Assembly: GCF_030271835.1 (NCBI RefSeq)
Contig: NZ_CP127389.1
Location: forward strand, 1,023,501 to 1,087,500
Length of the DNA stretch: 64,000 nt
Direction of reading: 5' to 3'
DNA from: Proteus appendicitidis
GTDB lineage: Bacteria; Pseudomonadota; Gammaproteobacteria; Enterobacterales; Enterobacteriaceae
This document shows positions 37,587 to 47,425 of this stretch, in pieces. The notes beneath the pieces are model-generated. The model saw only the letters and a program-made list of their open reading frames with translations. It made no database searches and was not told the DNA's origin. A program made the translations under genes and the position numbers. Numbering within the stretch: the stretch's first letter is position 1; each line of letters starts with the position of its first letter.

Positions 37587-40214
37587 ATGAGCAAAAGCAC
37601 CGCTGAGATCCGTCAGGCGTTTCTCGACTTTTTTCATACTAAAGGACATCAAATAGTACCTAGCAGTTCTTTGGTTCCAAATAACGATCCAACATTGCTG
37701 TTTACAAACGCAGGGATGAACCAATTCAAAGATGTATTTCTTGGATTGGATAATAGACCTTATTCCCGAGCGACAACCGCGCAACGCTGTGTGCGTGCTG
37801 GTGGTAAACATAACGATTTAGAAAATGTGGGTTATACCGCTCGTCACCATACCTTTTTTGAAATGCTAGGTAATTTCAGTTTTGGTGACTATTTCAAACA
37901 TGATGCAATCAATTTTGCTTGGGAATTATTAACAGGCAAAGAGTGGTTCAACTTACCTAAAGAAAGACTTTGGGTAACGGTATATGCCACAGATGATGAA
38001 GCTTATGATATTTGGAATAAAGAAATTGGTATTCCAGCAGAAAGAATAATCCGCATTGGTGATAACAAAGGCGCACCATTTGCATCAGATAACTTCTGGC
38101 AAATGGGTGATACAGGTCCTTGTGGACCTTGTACTGAAATATTTTATGATCACGGTGACCATATTTGGGGCGGACCTCCAGGCTCACCAGAAGAAGACGG
38201 TGATCGCTATATTGAGATCTGGAACATCGTTTTCATGCAATTTAACCGTCAATCAGATGGCACAATGGACCCATTGCCAAAACCATCGGTTGATACCGGA
38301 ATGGGATTAGAGCGTATTACCGCTGTTTTACAACATGTAAACTCTAACTACGATATCGATTTATTCCGTTCATTAATTGAATCAGTTGCGAAAGTCACCA
38401 ATGCATCTGATTTAAGTAATAAATCATTACGCGTTATTGCCGACCATATTCGTTCTTGTTCATTCCTTATTTGCGATGGCGTTATTCCTTCTAATGAAGG
38501 ACGTGGCTATGTTCTGCGTCGTATTATTCGTCGTGCAGTACGTCATGGTTATATGCTTGGCGCAAAAAATACCTTCTTCTATAAATTGGTTGCACCATTA
38601 ATTGAAGTAATGGCAGAAGCTGGTGACGAGTTAAAACGTCAACAGACTATGGTTGAAAACGTATTAAAAACAGAAGAAGAGCAGTTTGCTCGCACGTTAG
38701 AACGTGGTCTGCAATTATTAGATGAAGAGCTTGCTCAATTAACAGATGACGTTCTTCCGGGTGAAACCGCTTTCCGTCTTTATGATACTTATGGTTTCCC
38801 TCTTGATTTAACTGCCGATGTTTGTCGTGAAAGAAATATCAAAGTTGATGAAAAAGGTTTTGAAGCCGCGATGGAAGAGCAACGTAAACGCGCTCGTGAA
38901 TCCAGCGGTTTCGGTACTGACTATAATAGTCTAATCAAAGTAGATAGCCGCAGTGAATTCTCTGGTTATGAGCAAGATGAACAGCAGGGCACAATTACCG
39001 CTATTTTCCATAACGGACAATCGGTCACTGAATTAAAAGCGGGCGAAGAAGGTATTATCTTCTTAAATAAAACCGCATTTTATGCAGAATCTGGTGGTCA
39101 AGTTGGTGATAAAGGTGTGCTAACAGGTAAAGATAGCCTGTTTGAAGTCACAGATACGCAAAAATACGGTAAAGCGATTGGTCATATTGGTAAAGTTAAC
39201 GTAGGGTCATTTATTGTTAACCATAAAATCAATGCCGCTATCGATACTGCTCGTCGTGACGCTATTCGTTTAAATCACTCTGCGACGCACTTATTGCACG
39301 CTGCATTGCGCCAAGTTCTGGGCATGCATGTCACGCAAAAAGGTTCTTTAGTTAACGATAAATATCTGCGTTTTGACTTTTCTCATTTTGAAGCTGTTAA
39401 ACCAGAACAATTACGAGAAATTGAAGATATTGTAAATGCGCAAATCCGTCTTAACTCACCTGTTGTTACTGAGTTAATGGATCTTGAAGATGCGAAAGAA
39501 AAAGGTGCGATGGCACTCTTTGGTGAAAAATACGATGAACGAGTTCGTGTTTTAACAATGGGTGACTTCTCTACTGAGCTTTGCGGTGGTACTCACGCTT
39601 CTAGAACGGGTGACATTGGTTTATTCCGCATTGTCAGTGAGTCAGGCACTGCAGCTGGTATTCGTCGTATTGAGGCGATTACGGGTATTGCAGCAATTGA
39701 GAGTATTCATGAACAATCAGACCTTATCTCTCTTGTTGCACAAATTCTAAAAAGTGATGGTACAAACTTGGTCGAAAGAATCAAAACCGTCCAAGAAAAA
39801 CATCGTTTATTAGAAAAAGAACTTCAACAACTAAAAGATCAGCAAGCTGCCCAAGAGAGTTCTTCTTTAGGTAGCCAAGCTAAAAACGTGAAAGGTATCA
39901 AACTTTTAGTTCGTGAGCTTAATGGTGTGGAGCCAAAAATGTTAAGAACAATGGTTGATGATTTAAAAAATCAATTAGGTTCTGCAATTATTGTGCTTTC
40001 TACTATTTCTGATGGTAAAGTGAGCTTAATTGTTGGGGTCACTAAAGATTTAACTGCTAAAGTTAAAGCAGGGGAGCTAATTAGTTTTGTAGCACAGCAA
40101 ATTGGCGGTAAAGGTGGCGGTCGCCCTGATATGGCTCAAGCTGGTGGTACTGACGTTGAAGCCTTACCTGCAGCTTTGGCAAGTGTTGACGAGTGGGTTG
40201 AATCGCATCTGTAA
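37587..40214 (+). CDS. alaS: Alanyl-tRNA synthetase
   Basis: AlaS charges tRNA-Ala and edits mischarged serine and glycine. The 875-residue protein has the class II catalytic core ([14 protein letters not shown] at about 39-52, [17 protein letters not shown]), the editing domain with zinc motif [16 protein letters not shown] (about 564) and CGGTH (about 666), and the C-terminal C-Ala domain ending [21 protein letters not shown] ribosome-like site precedes the ATG. Confidence 0.98.
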   Translation: MSKSTAEIRQAFLDFFHTKGHQIVPSSSLVPNNDPTLLFTNAGMNQFKDVFLGLDNRPYSRATTAQRCVRAGGKHNDLENVGYTARHHTFFEMLGNFSFGDYFKHDAINFAWELLTGKEWFNLPKERLWVTVYATDDEAYDIWNKEIGIPAERIIRIGDNKGAPFASDNFWQMGDTGPCGPCTEIFYDHGDHIWGGPPGSPEEDGDRYIEIWNIVFMQFNRQSDGTMDPLPKPSVDTGMGLERITAVLQHVNSNYDIDLFRSLIESVAKVTNASDLSNKSLRVIADHIRSCSFLICDGVIPSNEGRGYVLRRIIRRAVRHGYMLGAKNTFFYKLVAPLIEVMAEAGDELKRQQTMVENVLKTEEEQFARTLERGLQLLDEELAQLTDDVLPGETAFRLYDTYGFPLDLTADVCRERNIKVDEKGFEAAMEEQRKRARESSGFGTDYNSLIKVDSRSEFSGYEQDEQQGTITAIFHNGQSVTELKAGEEGIIFLNKTAFYAESGGQVGDKGVLTGKDSLFEVTDTQKYGKAIGHIGKVNVGSFIVNHKINAAIDTARRDAIRLNHSATHLLHAALRQVLGMHVTQKGSLVNDKYLRFDFSHFEAVKPEQLREIEDIVNAQIRLNSPVVTELMDLEDAKEKGAMALFGEKYDERVRVLTMGDFSTELCGGTHASRTGDIGLFRIVSESGTAAGIRRIEAITGIAAIESIHEQSDLISLVAQILKSDGTNLVERIKTVQEKHRLLEKELQQLKDQQAAQESSSLGSQAKNVKGIKLLVRELNGVEPKMLRTMVDDLKNQLGSAIIVLSTISDGKVSLIVGVTKDLTAKVKAGELISFVAQQIGGKGGGRPDMAQAGGTDVEALPAALASVDEWVESHL

Positions 40215-40232
40215 GCGATAGCAACCTGAAAA

Positions 40233-40267
40233 AAGGCGCTATCCCTGTTGTATAGGGATAACGCCTT
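40233..40267 (+). terminator. Terminator-like hairpin after alaS
   Basis: A long stem of AAGGCG/CGCCTT plus TATCCCT/AGGGATA with one internal mismatch and a 7-base loop, 18 bases past alaS. The following T tract is weak. Confidence 0.65.
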
Positions 40268-40434
40268 ATAGAGATATTGATAATCCGTTAAATAATCAAT
40301 CACTAAATTTATATTTTGTTATGAAGTATGAGTCACTTGTGATAAATAATGATTATACGAATTGACAATGTATGATGGATAATGGCCGGGAAATTCTAGA
40401 GACCCGACTCTTGTAAATTTTCAAGGAGCAAAGA

Positions 40435-40623
40435 ATGCTTATTCTAACTCGTCGAGTTGGTGAAACGCTTATGATAGGCGATGATGTGACCGTAACCGTT
40501 TTAGGGGTTAAAGGTAATCAGGTACGGATTGGCGTAAACGCACCCAAAGAAGTATCAGTCCATCGTGAAGAGATCTATCAACGAATTCAGGCCGAGAAAA
40601 CTCAGCCTACTGATAACTACTAA
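40435..40623 (+). CDS. csrA: Carbon storage regulator CsrA
   Basis: CsrA is a small dimeric RNA-binding protein that binds GGA motifs in leaders and controls carbon storage, motility and biofilm; in Proteus it is called RsmA and affects swarming. The 62-residue protein has the fully conserved N terminus [18 protein letters not shown], with R44-region [14 protein letters not shown]. An AAGGAG ribosome site precedes it; the GGA within that site, and another in the leader, could allow autoregulation. Confidence 0.98.
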
Positions 40624-40661
40624 ATCAATTCCCATTTTTTAGTCAGTCACAATTCATTCGT

Positions 40662-40696
40662 AAGCGTCCACACTTTTGCCGGGTTTGGGCGCTTTT
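40662..40696 (+). terminator. Terminator of csrA
   Basis: A 9-bp stem (AAGCGTCCA with TGGGCGCTT, one G-U pair) and a 15-base loop, followed by TTCTCTTT, 38 bases past csrA. Confidence 0.75.
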
Positions 40697-41004
40697 CTCT
40701 TTATAAGACTTTTGACTCCCTTCTTTGTTCCTATCTTCGTTCTCCTTGAACTGTATTTATTATTGCACTATCCGTTTATTCTGATTGACAGAATTGAAAG
40801 TCTTTTTACCTCTAATCATTCGCTTCACAATTATTTGATGAGTGAATGAATTTATTTGCTAAAAGAATAAAATACTTGAATGATTTTTCATCAGCGATAT
40901 CATTGTGTTTAGAACTTTTTTAGCCAATCTTGATGATAAACGCATCAGTTTGTTTGTGAAGTGTTCAAACAAACGTATATTCGTAAAAAGTTGAGAAAAA
41001 TTGT

Positions 41005-41032
41005 TTGACTTCTTAGGCTGAGAAAGTAATAT
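41005..41032 (+). promoter_or_regulatory. Promoter of the serV-arg tRNA operon
   Basis: TTGACT (41005-41010) and TAATAT (41027-41032) are 16 bases apart. The GC-rich discriminator (GTGCGCC) after the -10 is typical of stringently controlled stable RNA promoters. The same pair of hexamers and spacing recurs in the rrn P2 promoter at 63570. The first tRNA starts 57 bases later. The 300 bases between the csrA terminator and this promoter show no gene. Confidence 0.8.
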
Positions 41033-41089
41033 GTGCGCCACACAGAGACGAGATGTTCAGTAAGAACTTCTTCGAGTGGTTCTAAATAT

Positions 41090-41182
41090 GGTGAGATGGC
41101 CGAGAGGCTGAAGGCGCTCCCCTGCTAAGGGAGTATGCGGTCAAAAGCTGCATCGAGGGTTCGAATCCCTCTCTCACCGCCA
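41090..41182 (+). tRNA. serV: tRNA-Ser (GCU anticodon)
   Basis: A 93-base class II tRNA with a long variable arm. The acceptor arms GGTGAGA and TCTCACC pair, the T arm contains GGTTCGAATCC, and the anticodon GCT lies in CCCTGCTAAGGG. CCA is encoded. First gene of a tRNA cluster between csrA and gshA, the same place as serV in E. coli. Confidence 0.97.
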
Positions 41183-41191
41183 TTTAGATTT

Positions 41192-41268
41192 GCATCCTTA
41201 GCTCAGCTGGATAGAGTACTCGGCTACGAACCGAGCGGTCGGAGGTTCGAATCCTCCAGGATGCACCA
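41192..41268 (+). tRNA. tRNA-Arg (ACG anticodon), copy 1
   Basis: A 77-base tRNA with acceptor stem GCATCCT/AGGATGC and encoded CCA. Anticodon ACG (in CGGCTACGAACCG) becomes ICG by editing of A34 and reads CGU, CGC and CGA. It starts 9 bases after tRNA-Ser, so it is on the same transcript. Identical to the three later copies. Confidence 0.98.
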
Positions 41269-41274
41269 TATTCC

Positions 41275-41307
41275 AACCCCATGATTAATGTATGGGGTTT
41301 TTATTTT
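41275..41307 (+). terminator. Intrinsic terminator inside the tRNA cluster
   Basis: An 8-bp stem (AACCCCAT with ATGGGGTT) with a 9-base loop is followed by TTTATTTT, 6 bases past the first tRNA-Arg. It has all parts of a rho-independent terminator, yet three more tRNA-Arg copies follow. Confidence 0.72.
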
Positions 41308-41357
41308 GGTGCAAATGGTGAATAATTTGCATTAAAAGCGTAAAGTATTAAAACGGC

Positions 41358-41434
41358 GCATCCTTAGCTCAGCTGGATAGAGTACTCGGCTACGAACCGA
41401 GCGGTCGGAGGTTCGAATCCTCCAGGATGCACCA
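41358..41434 (+). tRNA. tRNA-Arg (ACG anticodon), copy 2
   Basis: Identical over 77 bases to copy 1, with CCA encoded and anticodon ACG. An 89-base spacer holding a terminator-like hairpin precedes it. No strong own promoter is seen in that spacer. Confidence 0.98.
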
Positions 41435-41490
41435 TCTCATTACTCAGATTGCCAATTGCAATATGAGCAGCTAGAAAAAGTAACTACGAT

Positions 41491-41567
41491 GCATCCTTAG
41501 CTCAGCTGGATAGAGTACTCGGCTACGAACCGAGCGGTCGGAGGTTCGAATCCTCCAGGATGCACCA
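41491..41567 (+). tRNA. tRNA-Arg (ACG anticodon), copy 3
   Basis: Identical 77-base copy, 56 bases after copy 2. The spacer has no sequence in common with the other spacers, so the repeat unit is the tRNA alone. Confidence 0.98.
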
Positions 41568-41623
41568 TCTTTTATTAGATGTTTTTCGTTTATTTAATTA
41601 TTTCTAGCAAAAACGTCAGACCC

Positions 41624-41700
41624 GCATCCTTAGCTCAGCTGGATAGAGTACTCGGCTACGAACCGAGCGGTCGGAGGTTCGAATCCTCCAGGATGCACCA
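41624..41700 (+). tRNA. tRNA-Arg (ACG anticodon), copy 4
   Basis: Identical 77-base copy, 56 bases after copy 3 and directly followed by the cluster terminator. Four copies in this position correspond to argV-argY-argZ-argQ of E. coli. Confidence 0.98.
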
Positions 41701-41704
41701 TCTT

Positions 41705-41732
41705 AAAAGCCTCGCTTATTGCGGGGCTTTTT
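41705..41732 (+). terminator. Terminator of the tRNA cluster
   Basis: An 11-bp stem (AAAAGCCTCGC with GCGGGGCTTTT, one G-U pair) on a 5-base loop ending in a T run, 4 bases past the last tRNA. Confidence 0.9.
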
Positions 41733-41885
41733 GCTTTCTACCATTCTATTATTTTTCATCATATAACGTCTTTTTTTAGCACCAACTAACAATGCTAACA
41801 TCATCTAATCAGCGACAATTTAGTGACTTTGCGATAAAGTAACTCCTATCTATTTACTAACATCAATCAACGCGGGAGGTCACCT

Positions 41886-43466
41886 TTGATCCCGGACGTA
41901 TCAAAAGCGCTTTCTTGGTTGGAAGCACACCCTAAAGTTTTATGTGGCATCCACCGTGGTATAGAGCGTGAAACTTTAAGAGTTACGCCAGAAGGCAATT
42001 TAGCATCAACAGAGCATCCTATCTCATTAGGTAAATCATTAACTCATAAATGGATCACAACGGACTTTGCTGAGTCTCTATTAGAGTTTATTACACCTGT
42101 TGATGACAACATTGCACATACCTTGCATTTTTTAGGTGATTTACATCGCTATACAGCACGTCACTTAGATAATGAACGTATGTGGCCTATGAGTATGCCT
42201 TGCTTTATTGAAGCGGAAGATAAGATTACGCTGGCTCAATTTGGCACATCTAATGTTGGGCGTTTTAAAACACTCTATCGTGAAGGGCTTAAAAATCGTT
42301 ATGGTGCGTTAATGCAAACCATTTCAGGTGTGCATTACAACTTTTCATTGCCTATCGAATTTTGGCAAGCATGGGCAAATGTAAAAGATGAAGAGAGTGG
42401 GAAAGAGGCGATTTCTGACGGTTACTTACGTCTTATTCGTAACTATTATCGCTTTGGCTGGATCATTCCATTCTTCTTTGGTGCATCACCGGCAATTTGT
42501 GGATCTTTCTTAAAAGGAAGAGAAACAAACCTCCCCTTTGAAAGCACAGCTAAAGGGGCGAAATATTTACCTTATGCAACTTCATTGCGTTTAAGTGATT
42601 TAGGGTATACCAATAAATCTCAAAGCGATTTAGATATCACCTTTAATCATCTTGAAACTTATGTCAAAGGGCTGAAAAAAGCGATTCATAAGCCTTCTGA
42701 AGAGTTTGCTAAATTAGGCGTTAAGAAAGACGGTAAGTATATTCAGTTAAACACCAATGTGTTGCAGATTGAAAATGAACTTTATGCACCTATTCGTCCT
42801 AAACGTGTGGTTAAAGGGGATGAATCACCTTCTGATGCGTTATTACGTGGTGGTATTGAATATATTGAAGTTCGTTCACTTGATATCAATCCATTTACGC
42901 CAATTGGTGTTGATGAAACTCAAATTCGCTTCCTTGATTTATTCCTGATCTGGTGTGTATTAGCGGATGCTCCAGAAATGAGTGCCTCTGAATTAGCGTG
43001 CTGTCGTTCAAATTGGAATAACGTTATTCTAGAAGGGCGTAAGCCAGGTCAAGTTATTGGAATGGGTTGTGGCGAAAGAAAAGAGCCACTAGCGCAAGTT
43101 GGTAAAGCCTTATTTGCTGATTTAGAACGTGTTGCTAATGTTCTTGATTGCTGTTCAGGCACTAAATATATGGAAGTTTGCGTTAAGTTAGAGGAAATGT
43201 TCGATAATCCTGAATTAACCTTCTCTGGCAGACTATTAGACAAAATTAAAACGCAAGGTATTGGTGGTTTCGGCTTGTCTTTGGCGGAAGAATATTACCA
43301 AGAATTAATTAAAACACCTTATGAAACGTTAACCGATGAAGCTTTTGAACATGAGAGAATTTCATCCATAAAACGTCAAGAAGAGTTAGAAAAGAGTGAT
43401 ACCATTTCTTTTGATGAGTATTTGAAGATCCATGCGGGGACAAACACCGATAACGTGGCTTCCTAA
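41886..43466 (+). CDS. gshA: Glutamate-cysteine ligase GshA
   Basis: GshA makes gamma-glutamylcysteine, the first step of glutathione synthesis. The 526-residue protein starts at a TTG codon with GGGAGGT upstream and reads [14 protein letters not shown]. coli gshA also uses TTG, which keeps expression low. Signatures include [15 protein letters not shown] (about 23-37), [40 protein letters not shown] (about 132) and SLDINPF (about 335). It is in the conserved place before luxS. Confidence 0.97.
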   Translation: MIPDVSKALSWLEAHPKVLCGIHRGIERETLRVTPEGNLASTEHPISLGKSLTHKWITTDFAESLLEFITPVDDNIAHTLHFLGDLHRYTARHLDNERMWPMSMPCFIEAEDKITLAQFGTSNVGRFKTLYREGLKNRYGALMQTISGVHYNFSLPIEFWQAWANVKDEESGKEAISDGYLRLIRNYYRFGWIIPFFFGASPAICGSFLKGRETNLPFESTAKGAKYLPYATSLRLSDLGYTNKSQSDLDITFNHLETYVKGLKKAIHKPSEEFAKLGVKKDGKYIQLNTNVLQIENELYAPIRPKRVVKGDESPSDALLRGGIEYIEVRSLDINPFTPIGVDETQIRFLDLFLIWCVLADAPEMSASELACCRSNWNNVILEGRKPGQVIGMGCGERKEPLAQVGKALFADLERVANVLDCCSGTKYMEVCVKLEEMFDNPELTFSGRLLDKIKTQGIGGFGLSLAEEYYQELIKTPYETLTDEAFEHERISSIKRQEELEKSDTISFDEYLKIHAGTNTDNVAS

Positions 43467-43491
43467 ACTTAGATAGAAAAAAGCCACACTA

Positions 43492-43515
43492 AGATTTGTG
43501 TGGCTAAAAAATTCT
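43492..43515. terminator. Hairpin after gshA, terminator-like on the minus strand
   Basis: An 8-bp stem (AGCCACAC with GTGTGGCT). After the plus-strand stem comes A-rich sequence, not T; on the minus strand the stem is followed by TTTTTTCT. So it would end leftward transcription better than gshA transcription. Confidence 0.5.
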
Positions 43516-43628
43516 ATAGAGAAATAGGGATGATAACAATTTGCGCGTATTCATTACTAAGACCGAGCTACTTGCAGAAAGTTTCATTTTTTCTTAAAAA
43601 TATTTAAATTTTTCTTAGGAGGTTTTTT

Positions 43629-44144
43629 ATGCCTTTATTGGATAGCTTTACTGTTGACCATACACGTATGTCAGCCCCTGCTGTACGCGTTGCTAAAACA
43701 ATGAAAACGCCATCAGGTGATACCATCACGGTATTCGATTTACGTTTTACTGTGCCAAATAAAAAAGCCATGCCTGAGAAAGGGATCCATACTCTAGAGC
43801 ATCTGTTTGCTGGATTTATGCGTAACCATCTTAATGGTCATGGTGTTGAGATAATTGATATTTCCCCAATGGGATGCCGTACAGGCTTCTACATGAGCTT
43901 AATTGGGCAACCTGAAGAGCAACGTGTTGCTAATGCATGGAAAGCGGCAATGGAAGATGTTTTGAAAGTAAAAGATCAAAATCATATCCCTGAGCTGAAT
44001 GTGTACCAATGTGGTACCTATGAAATGCATTCACTGACAGAAGCACAAGATATCGCACGAGATATTTTATCTCATAGCATTGGCATTAATCATAACGATG
44101 AATTAGCCCTGCCTGAAGAGACTTTAAAAGAGCTGCATATCTAA
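43629..44144 (+). CDS. luxS: S-ribosylhomocysteine lyase LuxS
   Basis: LuxS splits S-ribosylhomocysteine into homocysteine and the precursor of autoinducer-2, in the activated methyl cycle. The 171-residue protein has the metal ligands H54 and H58 (HTLEH) and C128 (YQCGTY), with catalytic E57 and C83. A very strong TAGGAGG ribosome site precedes the ATG. Confidence 0.98.
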   Translation: MPLLDSFTVDHTRMSAPAVRVAKTMKTPSGDTITVFDLRFTVPNKKAMPEKGIHTLEHLFAGFMRNHLNGHGVEIIDISPMGCRTGFYMSLIGQPEEQRVANAWKAAMEDVLKVKDQNHIPELNVYQCGTYEMHSLTEAQDIARDILSHSIGINHNDELALPEETLKELHI

Positions 44145-44189
44145 GCTATATTTAGACTACAGCTAATTTGTAACATTAGGGGATAATAG

Positions 44190-44223
44190 ATCAGGAAATT
44201 CGCATCCTGATTTATTGTCTCTT
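44190..44223 (+). terminator. Terminator of luxS
   Basis: A 7-bp stem (ATCAGGA with TCCTGAT), 8-base loop, followed by a T-rich tract, 45 bases past luxS. Confidence 0.72.
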
Positions 44224-44348
44224 TTTTATTCTTATCTCCTTTATTATTTTTCTTTTCTCTACTCCATTGTTTTATTTTCTTATCTTCTTATATTGTTAGC
44301 ACAGTAATGGATTAAATTTATGCTTAATACACGGAGTACACTTCTGTT

Positions 44349-45098
44349 ATGGAAAATCGCAAATTCTCATCACCTAAATTAGTGTTAGAGTTTTTTGTTC
44401 GAGAATTTTATTTTGTAGGTAAAGGCACATTACGTACCCAATTTCCTAAAGATGCCTTTTTCTATCAAGGACGTTCTAAAGCACTTGAACATCGTTACTT
44501 GGAACGAGTCCACAAAAAGTATGTTAAACGCACTCAGTGCGAACCAGAGCTTATTATCAAGCCTGATTTATTATTGCTATCGTCTGAACTCAATACTGAA
44601 TTATTTGCCAAAATCACCAAGCCACAAACCAACACCATAATGAAAATAAGTGGTGATTATCTTTATAAAGAAAAAGAAGAAGAGCAATATCGTTGGTATT
44701 TTCAACAAGATGAAATTAAAACAAACAGTTATAGCGGCGATAATTCACAGTTAAAATATGAAAATATTCGTAGCTTAGCGCCTCACCATTTTAATATTGA
44801 AGCCATAAACGGTGAGGAGGCGCTTATTACTAATTTTCCACGCAAGTCACTTTCTCTTACTTTAAATAAAGGAGAAACTGCGTGTTTTATTTGTCGGCGT
44901 GAAGAATATGGTGCTGATTATTCTTATCAGCCCGCATTAAACTTAGTTATGTGGGTTAAAAATCATGGTTTCTATTCTGATTATCAACAATTAAAGCCTG
45001 CAAAATTAATACAAGAGCAAGCGGTAGAACCTTTCTATATGAAACCCGCCAGAGAGTTTGATTTTCGTAATAGCAAATTACGATTTGAACTAGGATAA
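44349..45098 (+). CDS. Unknown protein, 249 residues
   Basis: I do not recognise this protein. It is 249 residues, basic in the first third (several K/R-rich stretches such as RSKALEHRYLERVHKKYVKR), with no signal peptide and no membrane segment, so it is probably cytosolic. Aromatic residues are frequent (EFFVREFYFVGKG, YRWYFQQDE). The only notable motif is CFICRR at about 178-183; with one further cysteine (about 63) this is too few for a zinc finger. It stands alone between luxS and the convergent corB, with a GGAG 12 bases upstream of the ATG. Its base use looks like its neighbours, so recent transfer is not evident. Confidence 0.7.
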   Translation: MENRKFSSPKLVLEFFVREFYFVGKGTLRTQFPKDAFFYQGRSKALEHRYLERVHKKYVKRTQCEPELIIKPDLLLLSSELNTELFAKITKPQTNTIMKISGDYLYKEKEEEQYRWYFQQDEIKTNSYSGDNSQLKYENIRSLAPHHFNIEAINGEEALITNFPRKSLSLTLNKGETACFICRREEYGADYSYQPALNLVMWVKNHGFYSDYQQLKPAKLIQEQAVEPFYMKPAREFDFRNSKLRFELG

Positions 45099-45111
45099 AC
45101 AGCAAAAAATA

Positions 45112-45135
45112 AACGCCTTAGAAGGCGCTTATTTT
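45112..45135. terminator. Bidirectional terminator between the unknown gene and corB
   Basis: A short stem (CGCCT/AGGCG, extended by AA/TT pairs) lies between convergent genes, with A/T tracts on both sides. It is short and of moderate quality. Confidence 0.6.
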
Positions 45136-45142
45136 GTATTCA

Positions 45143-46417
45143 CTAATGATGTGGGATTGAAAGGTGGCGAATTAACGCCTTTTTAATAACATTATCCTGA
45201 ACTTCAAGTATTTCAAATTCGTAGTCACTCACTTTTATTTTATGACCTACAACAGGTAAGTCTCCCAACTCTTCAATAATGACACCGTTGATTGTTCGAG
45301 CCTCATCTTCAGGTAAATGCCAACCAAAAGCTTTATTGATATCTCGAATATTTGTTGTGCCATCGACTAATAATGAACCGTCTTTTTGAGGAATAACTTC
45401 TTCAGCTAAAGATGGGGACATCGAGGTAGTAAAGTCACCAACAATCTCTTCAAGAATATCTTCAACGGTCACTAAACCTTGAATTTCACCATATTCATCA
45501 ACTACAACACCCGCTTTTTCATTATTCCGTTGGAAGTTGACGAGTTGTAGGTTTAATGGGGTGCTTTCTGGAATAAAGTAGATTTTATCAGCAGCTTTCA
45601 TCAGAATTTGCTTGGTGAATTCTTTTTTCTCTGTCATTAAGCGGTAAGCTTCTCGTACTCGCAACATACCAATTGCATCGTCGAGAGTATCACGATAAAG
45701 CACTATGCGACCGTGTGGAGAATGCGTTAATTGTCTTACGATAGATTTCCATTCATCATTGACATCGATACCAAAAATCTCATTTCTTGGCACCATAATA
45801 TCGCCAATCGTCACTTTTTCTAAATCTAAAATCGACAGCAACATATTCTGATTTCTTTGCGAAAGCTTTGATTTAGATTCATTAACGATAGTTCTTAATT
45901 CTTCTTTTGAGACCGCATTCCCTTGTATTACCGGCGATTTTATACCAAAAACACGCATCAATATGAGGGTTATTTTATTAAAAAACCAGACAACAGGGAG
46001 CATCAGTATTTGCAAAGGTAGTAAAAGAATGCTACTTGGATAAGCGATACGCTCAGGATAAAGTGCAGCAATAGATTTTGGGAGTACTTCAGCAAAAATT
46101 AGAATAATAAAGGTCAATACACCTGTCGCAATAGCGACACCCGCGTTACCATACAAACGCATACCGACGATGGTTGCTAAGGCAGATGCCACAATATTAA
46201 TCAAATTATTACCAATTAATACTAAACTGATAAGCCTATCAGGACGTTGCAGTAATTTTTCTACACGTTTTGCCGCTTTATTTCCTTGCTTCGATGCGTG
46301 GCGAAGACGATAACGATTAATCGTCATCATACTCGTTTCAGTACCTGAGAAATAAGCCGAGGCAATAATCATACATATAAGTATGATAATGAGCGTAGAT
46401 GTTGACACATGCTCCAA
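45143..46417 (-). CDS. corB: CNNM/CorC-family transporter CorB (YfjD)
   Basis: A 424-residue inner-membrane protein of the CNNM (DUF21) family, thought to take part in Mg2+/Co2+ transport. The N-terminal domain (about 1-190) has the DUF21 membrane helices, including SGTETSMMTINRYRLRHASKQG (about 24 onward). Two CBS domains follow (IGDIMVPRNEIFGI at about 209; VVDEYGEIQGLVTVEDILEEIVG at about 305) and then a CorC_HlyC domain (DGTTNIRDIN). It is 34 bases downstream of ypjD on the same strand, and both are divergent from ffh, as in E. coli. Confidence 0.93.
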   Translation of the reverse strand: MEHVSTSTLIIILICMIIASAYFSGTETSMMTINRYRLRHASKQGNKAAKRVEKLLQRPDRLISLVLIGNNLINIVASALATIVGMRLYGNAGVAIATGVLTFIILIFAEVLPKSIAALYPERIAYPSSILLLPLQILMLPVVWFFNKITLILMRVFGIKSPVIQGNAVSKEELRTIVNESKSKLSQRNQNMLLSILDLEKVTIGDIMVPRNEIFGIDVNDEWKSIVRQLTHSPHGRIVLYRDTLDDAIGMLRVREAYRLMTEKKEFTKQILMKAADKIYFIPESTPLNLQLVNFQRNNEKAGVVVDEYGEIQGLVTVEDILEEIVGDFTTSMSPSLAEEVIPQKDGSLLVDGTTNIRDINKAFGWHLPEDEARTINGVIIEELGDLPVVGHKIKVSDYEFEILEVQDNVIKKALIRHLSIPHH

Positions 46418-46451
46418 AATTGAGATCCTTTTGCTACCCTAAAATAGAAAA

Positions 46452-47252
46452 TTAATTAAGCACTAACTCTTGTAATAAACGATTACCAAAAAAAGCTAAT
46501 GTTAAAATAATAGCGCCAATTAAATTAAAGATAATGACTTTCTTTCCTCTCCATCCTTCTCGGTAATGTCCCCATAATAAAATGACGTAAACAAACCAAG
46601 CTATGATAGAGAAAATAGATTTGTGAATATTTTCTTTACCAAAAATATTATCCATATAAACCAACCCTGTACATAAGGTCAGTGTCAGCAATACCACACC
46701 CACTTGTGTGATATGAAACATTTTACGCTCAATTGACATTAATGGTGGCATTTGTGGTGAGAATTTTAGCTTCTTATTTTTTAGTTGATAGTCGAGCCAA
46801 CTAACTTGTAATGCATATAAAGCGGCAATTAACAGTGTGGCATAGCTTAATAAAGCCAGCCCAATATGAATAAAGAGCGATGTGCTGCTTTCAAGATGTG
46901 TAACAAATTCACCCGGCATCAGCGCGGCAATAATAAGATTGACTATTGCGAAACAATAAACGATAGGCAGTAAGAACCATGCACGGCCACGAGAAGCCAC
47001 AATCGTCATGATAACGCAGACCATCAGGCTCACAATCGCACCTAGATTGGTGAGTGAAAGATTCTGTCCGCTGTGGGGGCGGAAAATTAAAAATTTTAAT
47101 GAAATGGCATGTGCAATAAGTGCAATTACCGCAAATAGTAGAGCTAATCCGCGGTATCCATTCTGCTCTTTTCGTAACAGACCGGGCAAAAACAGCACCA
47201 GACTGAGTAAATAAGCGCAGACAGCGACGATAGAGATTGATATAACGGGCAT
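46452..47252 (-). CDS. ypjD: Cytochrome c assembly-like inner membrane protein YpjD
   Basis: A 266-residue membrane protein with about eight helices, similar to CcsA/CcmC (heme-handling) proteins. A helix with SLFIHIGLALLSYATLL (about 125-141) and the later WFVYVILLWGHYREGWRGKK hold histidines that could contact heme. E. coli YpjD is poorly understood. A heme role is inferred from the fold only. First gene of a ypjD-corB unit, divergent from ffh with 173 bases between. Confidence 0.9.
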   Translation of the reverse strand: MPVISISIVAVCAYLLSLVLFLPGLLRKEQNGYRGLALLFAVIALIAHAISLKFLIFRPHSGQNLSLTNLGAIVSLMVCVIMTIVASRGRAWFLLPIVYCFAIVNLIIAALMPGEFVTHLESSTSLFIHIGLALLSYATLLIAALYALQVSWLDYQLKNKKLKFSPQMPPLMSIERKMFHITQVGVVLLTLTLCTGLVYMDNIFGKENIHKSIFSIIAWFVYVILLWGHYREGWRGKKVIIFNLIGAIILTLAFFGNRLLQELVLN

Positions 47253-47425
47253 AGTTTCGCTTACATATATTGTTTGAATAACTTCCTAGTATAGCGCTAG
47301 GAGCATACGGCTCCAACTATTGAAGTCATTAAGCTTAAATCTCTATGCAGAGATCCGCGAGTCATCGTGATATAATCGGTGGCATACATGACCGATAAGC
47401 CCAACTTTAACACTGAGCTAAGATA

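Noticed and set aside
41192..41700. Four near-regular identical repeats of 77 bases resembling a repeat array
   Set aside because: They fold as tRNA-Arg with encoded CCA; spacers vary in length and no cas genes are near. Not CRISPR.
46909..47316. 135-codon minus-strand frame over the 5' half of ypjD
   Set aside because: Same strand but other frame than ypjD; it lacks a domain, while the ypjD frame gives a coherent membrane protein.
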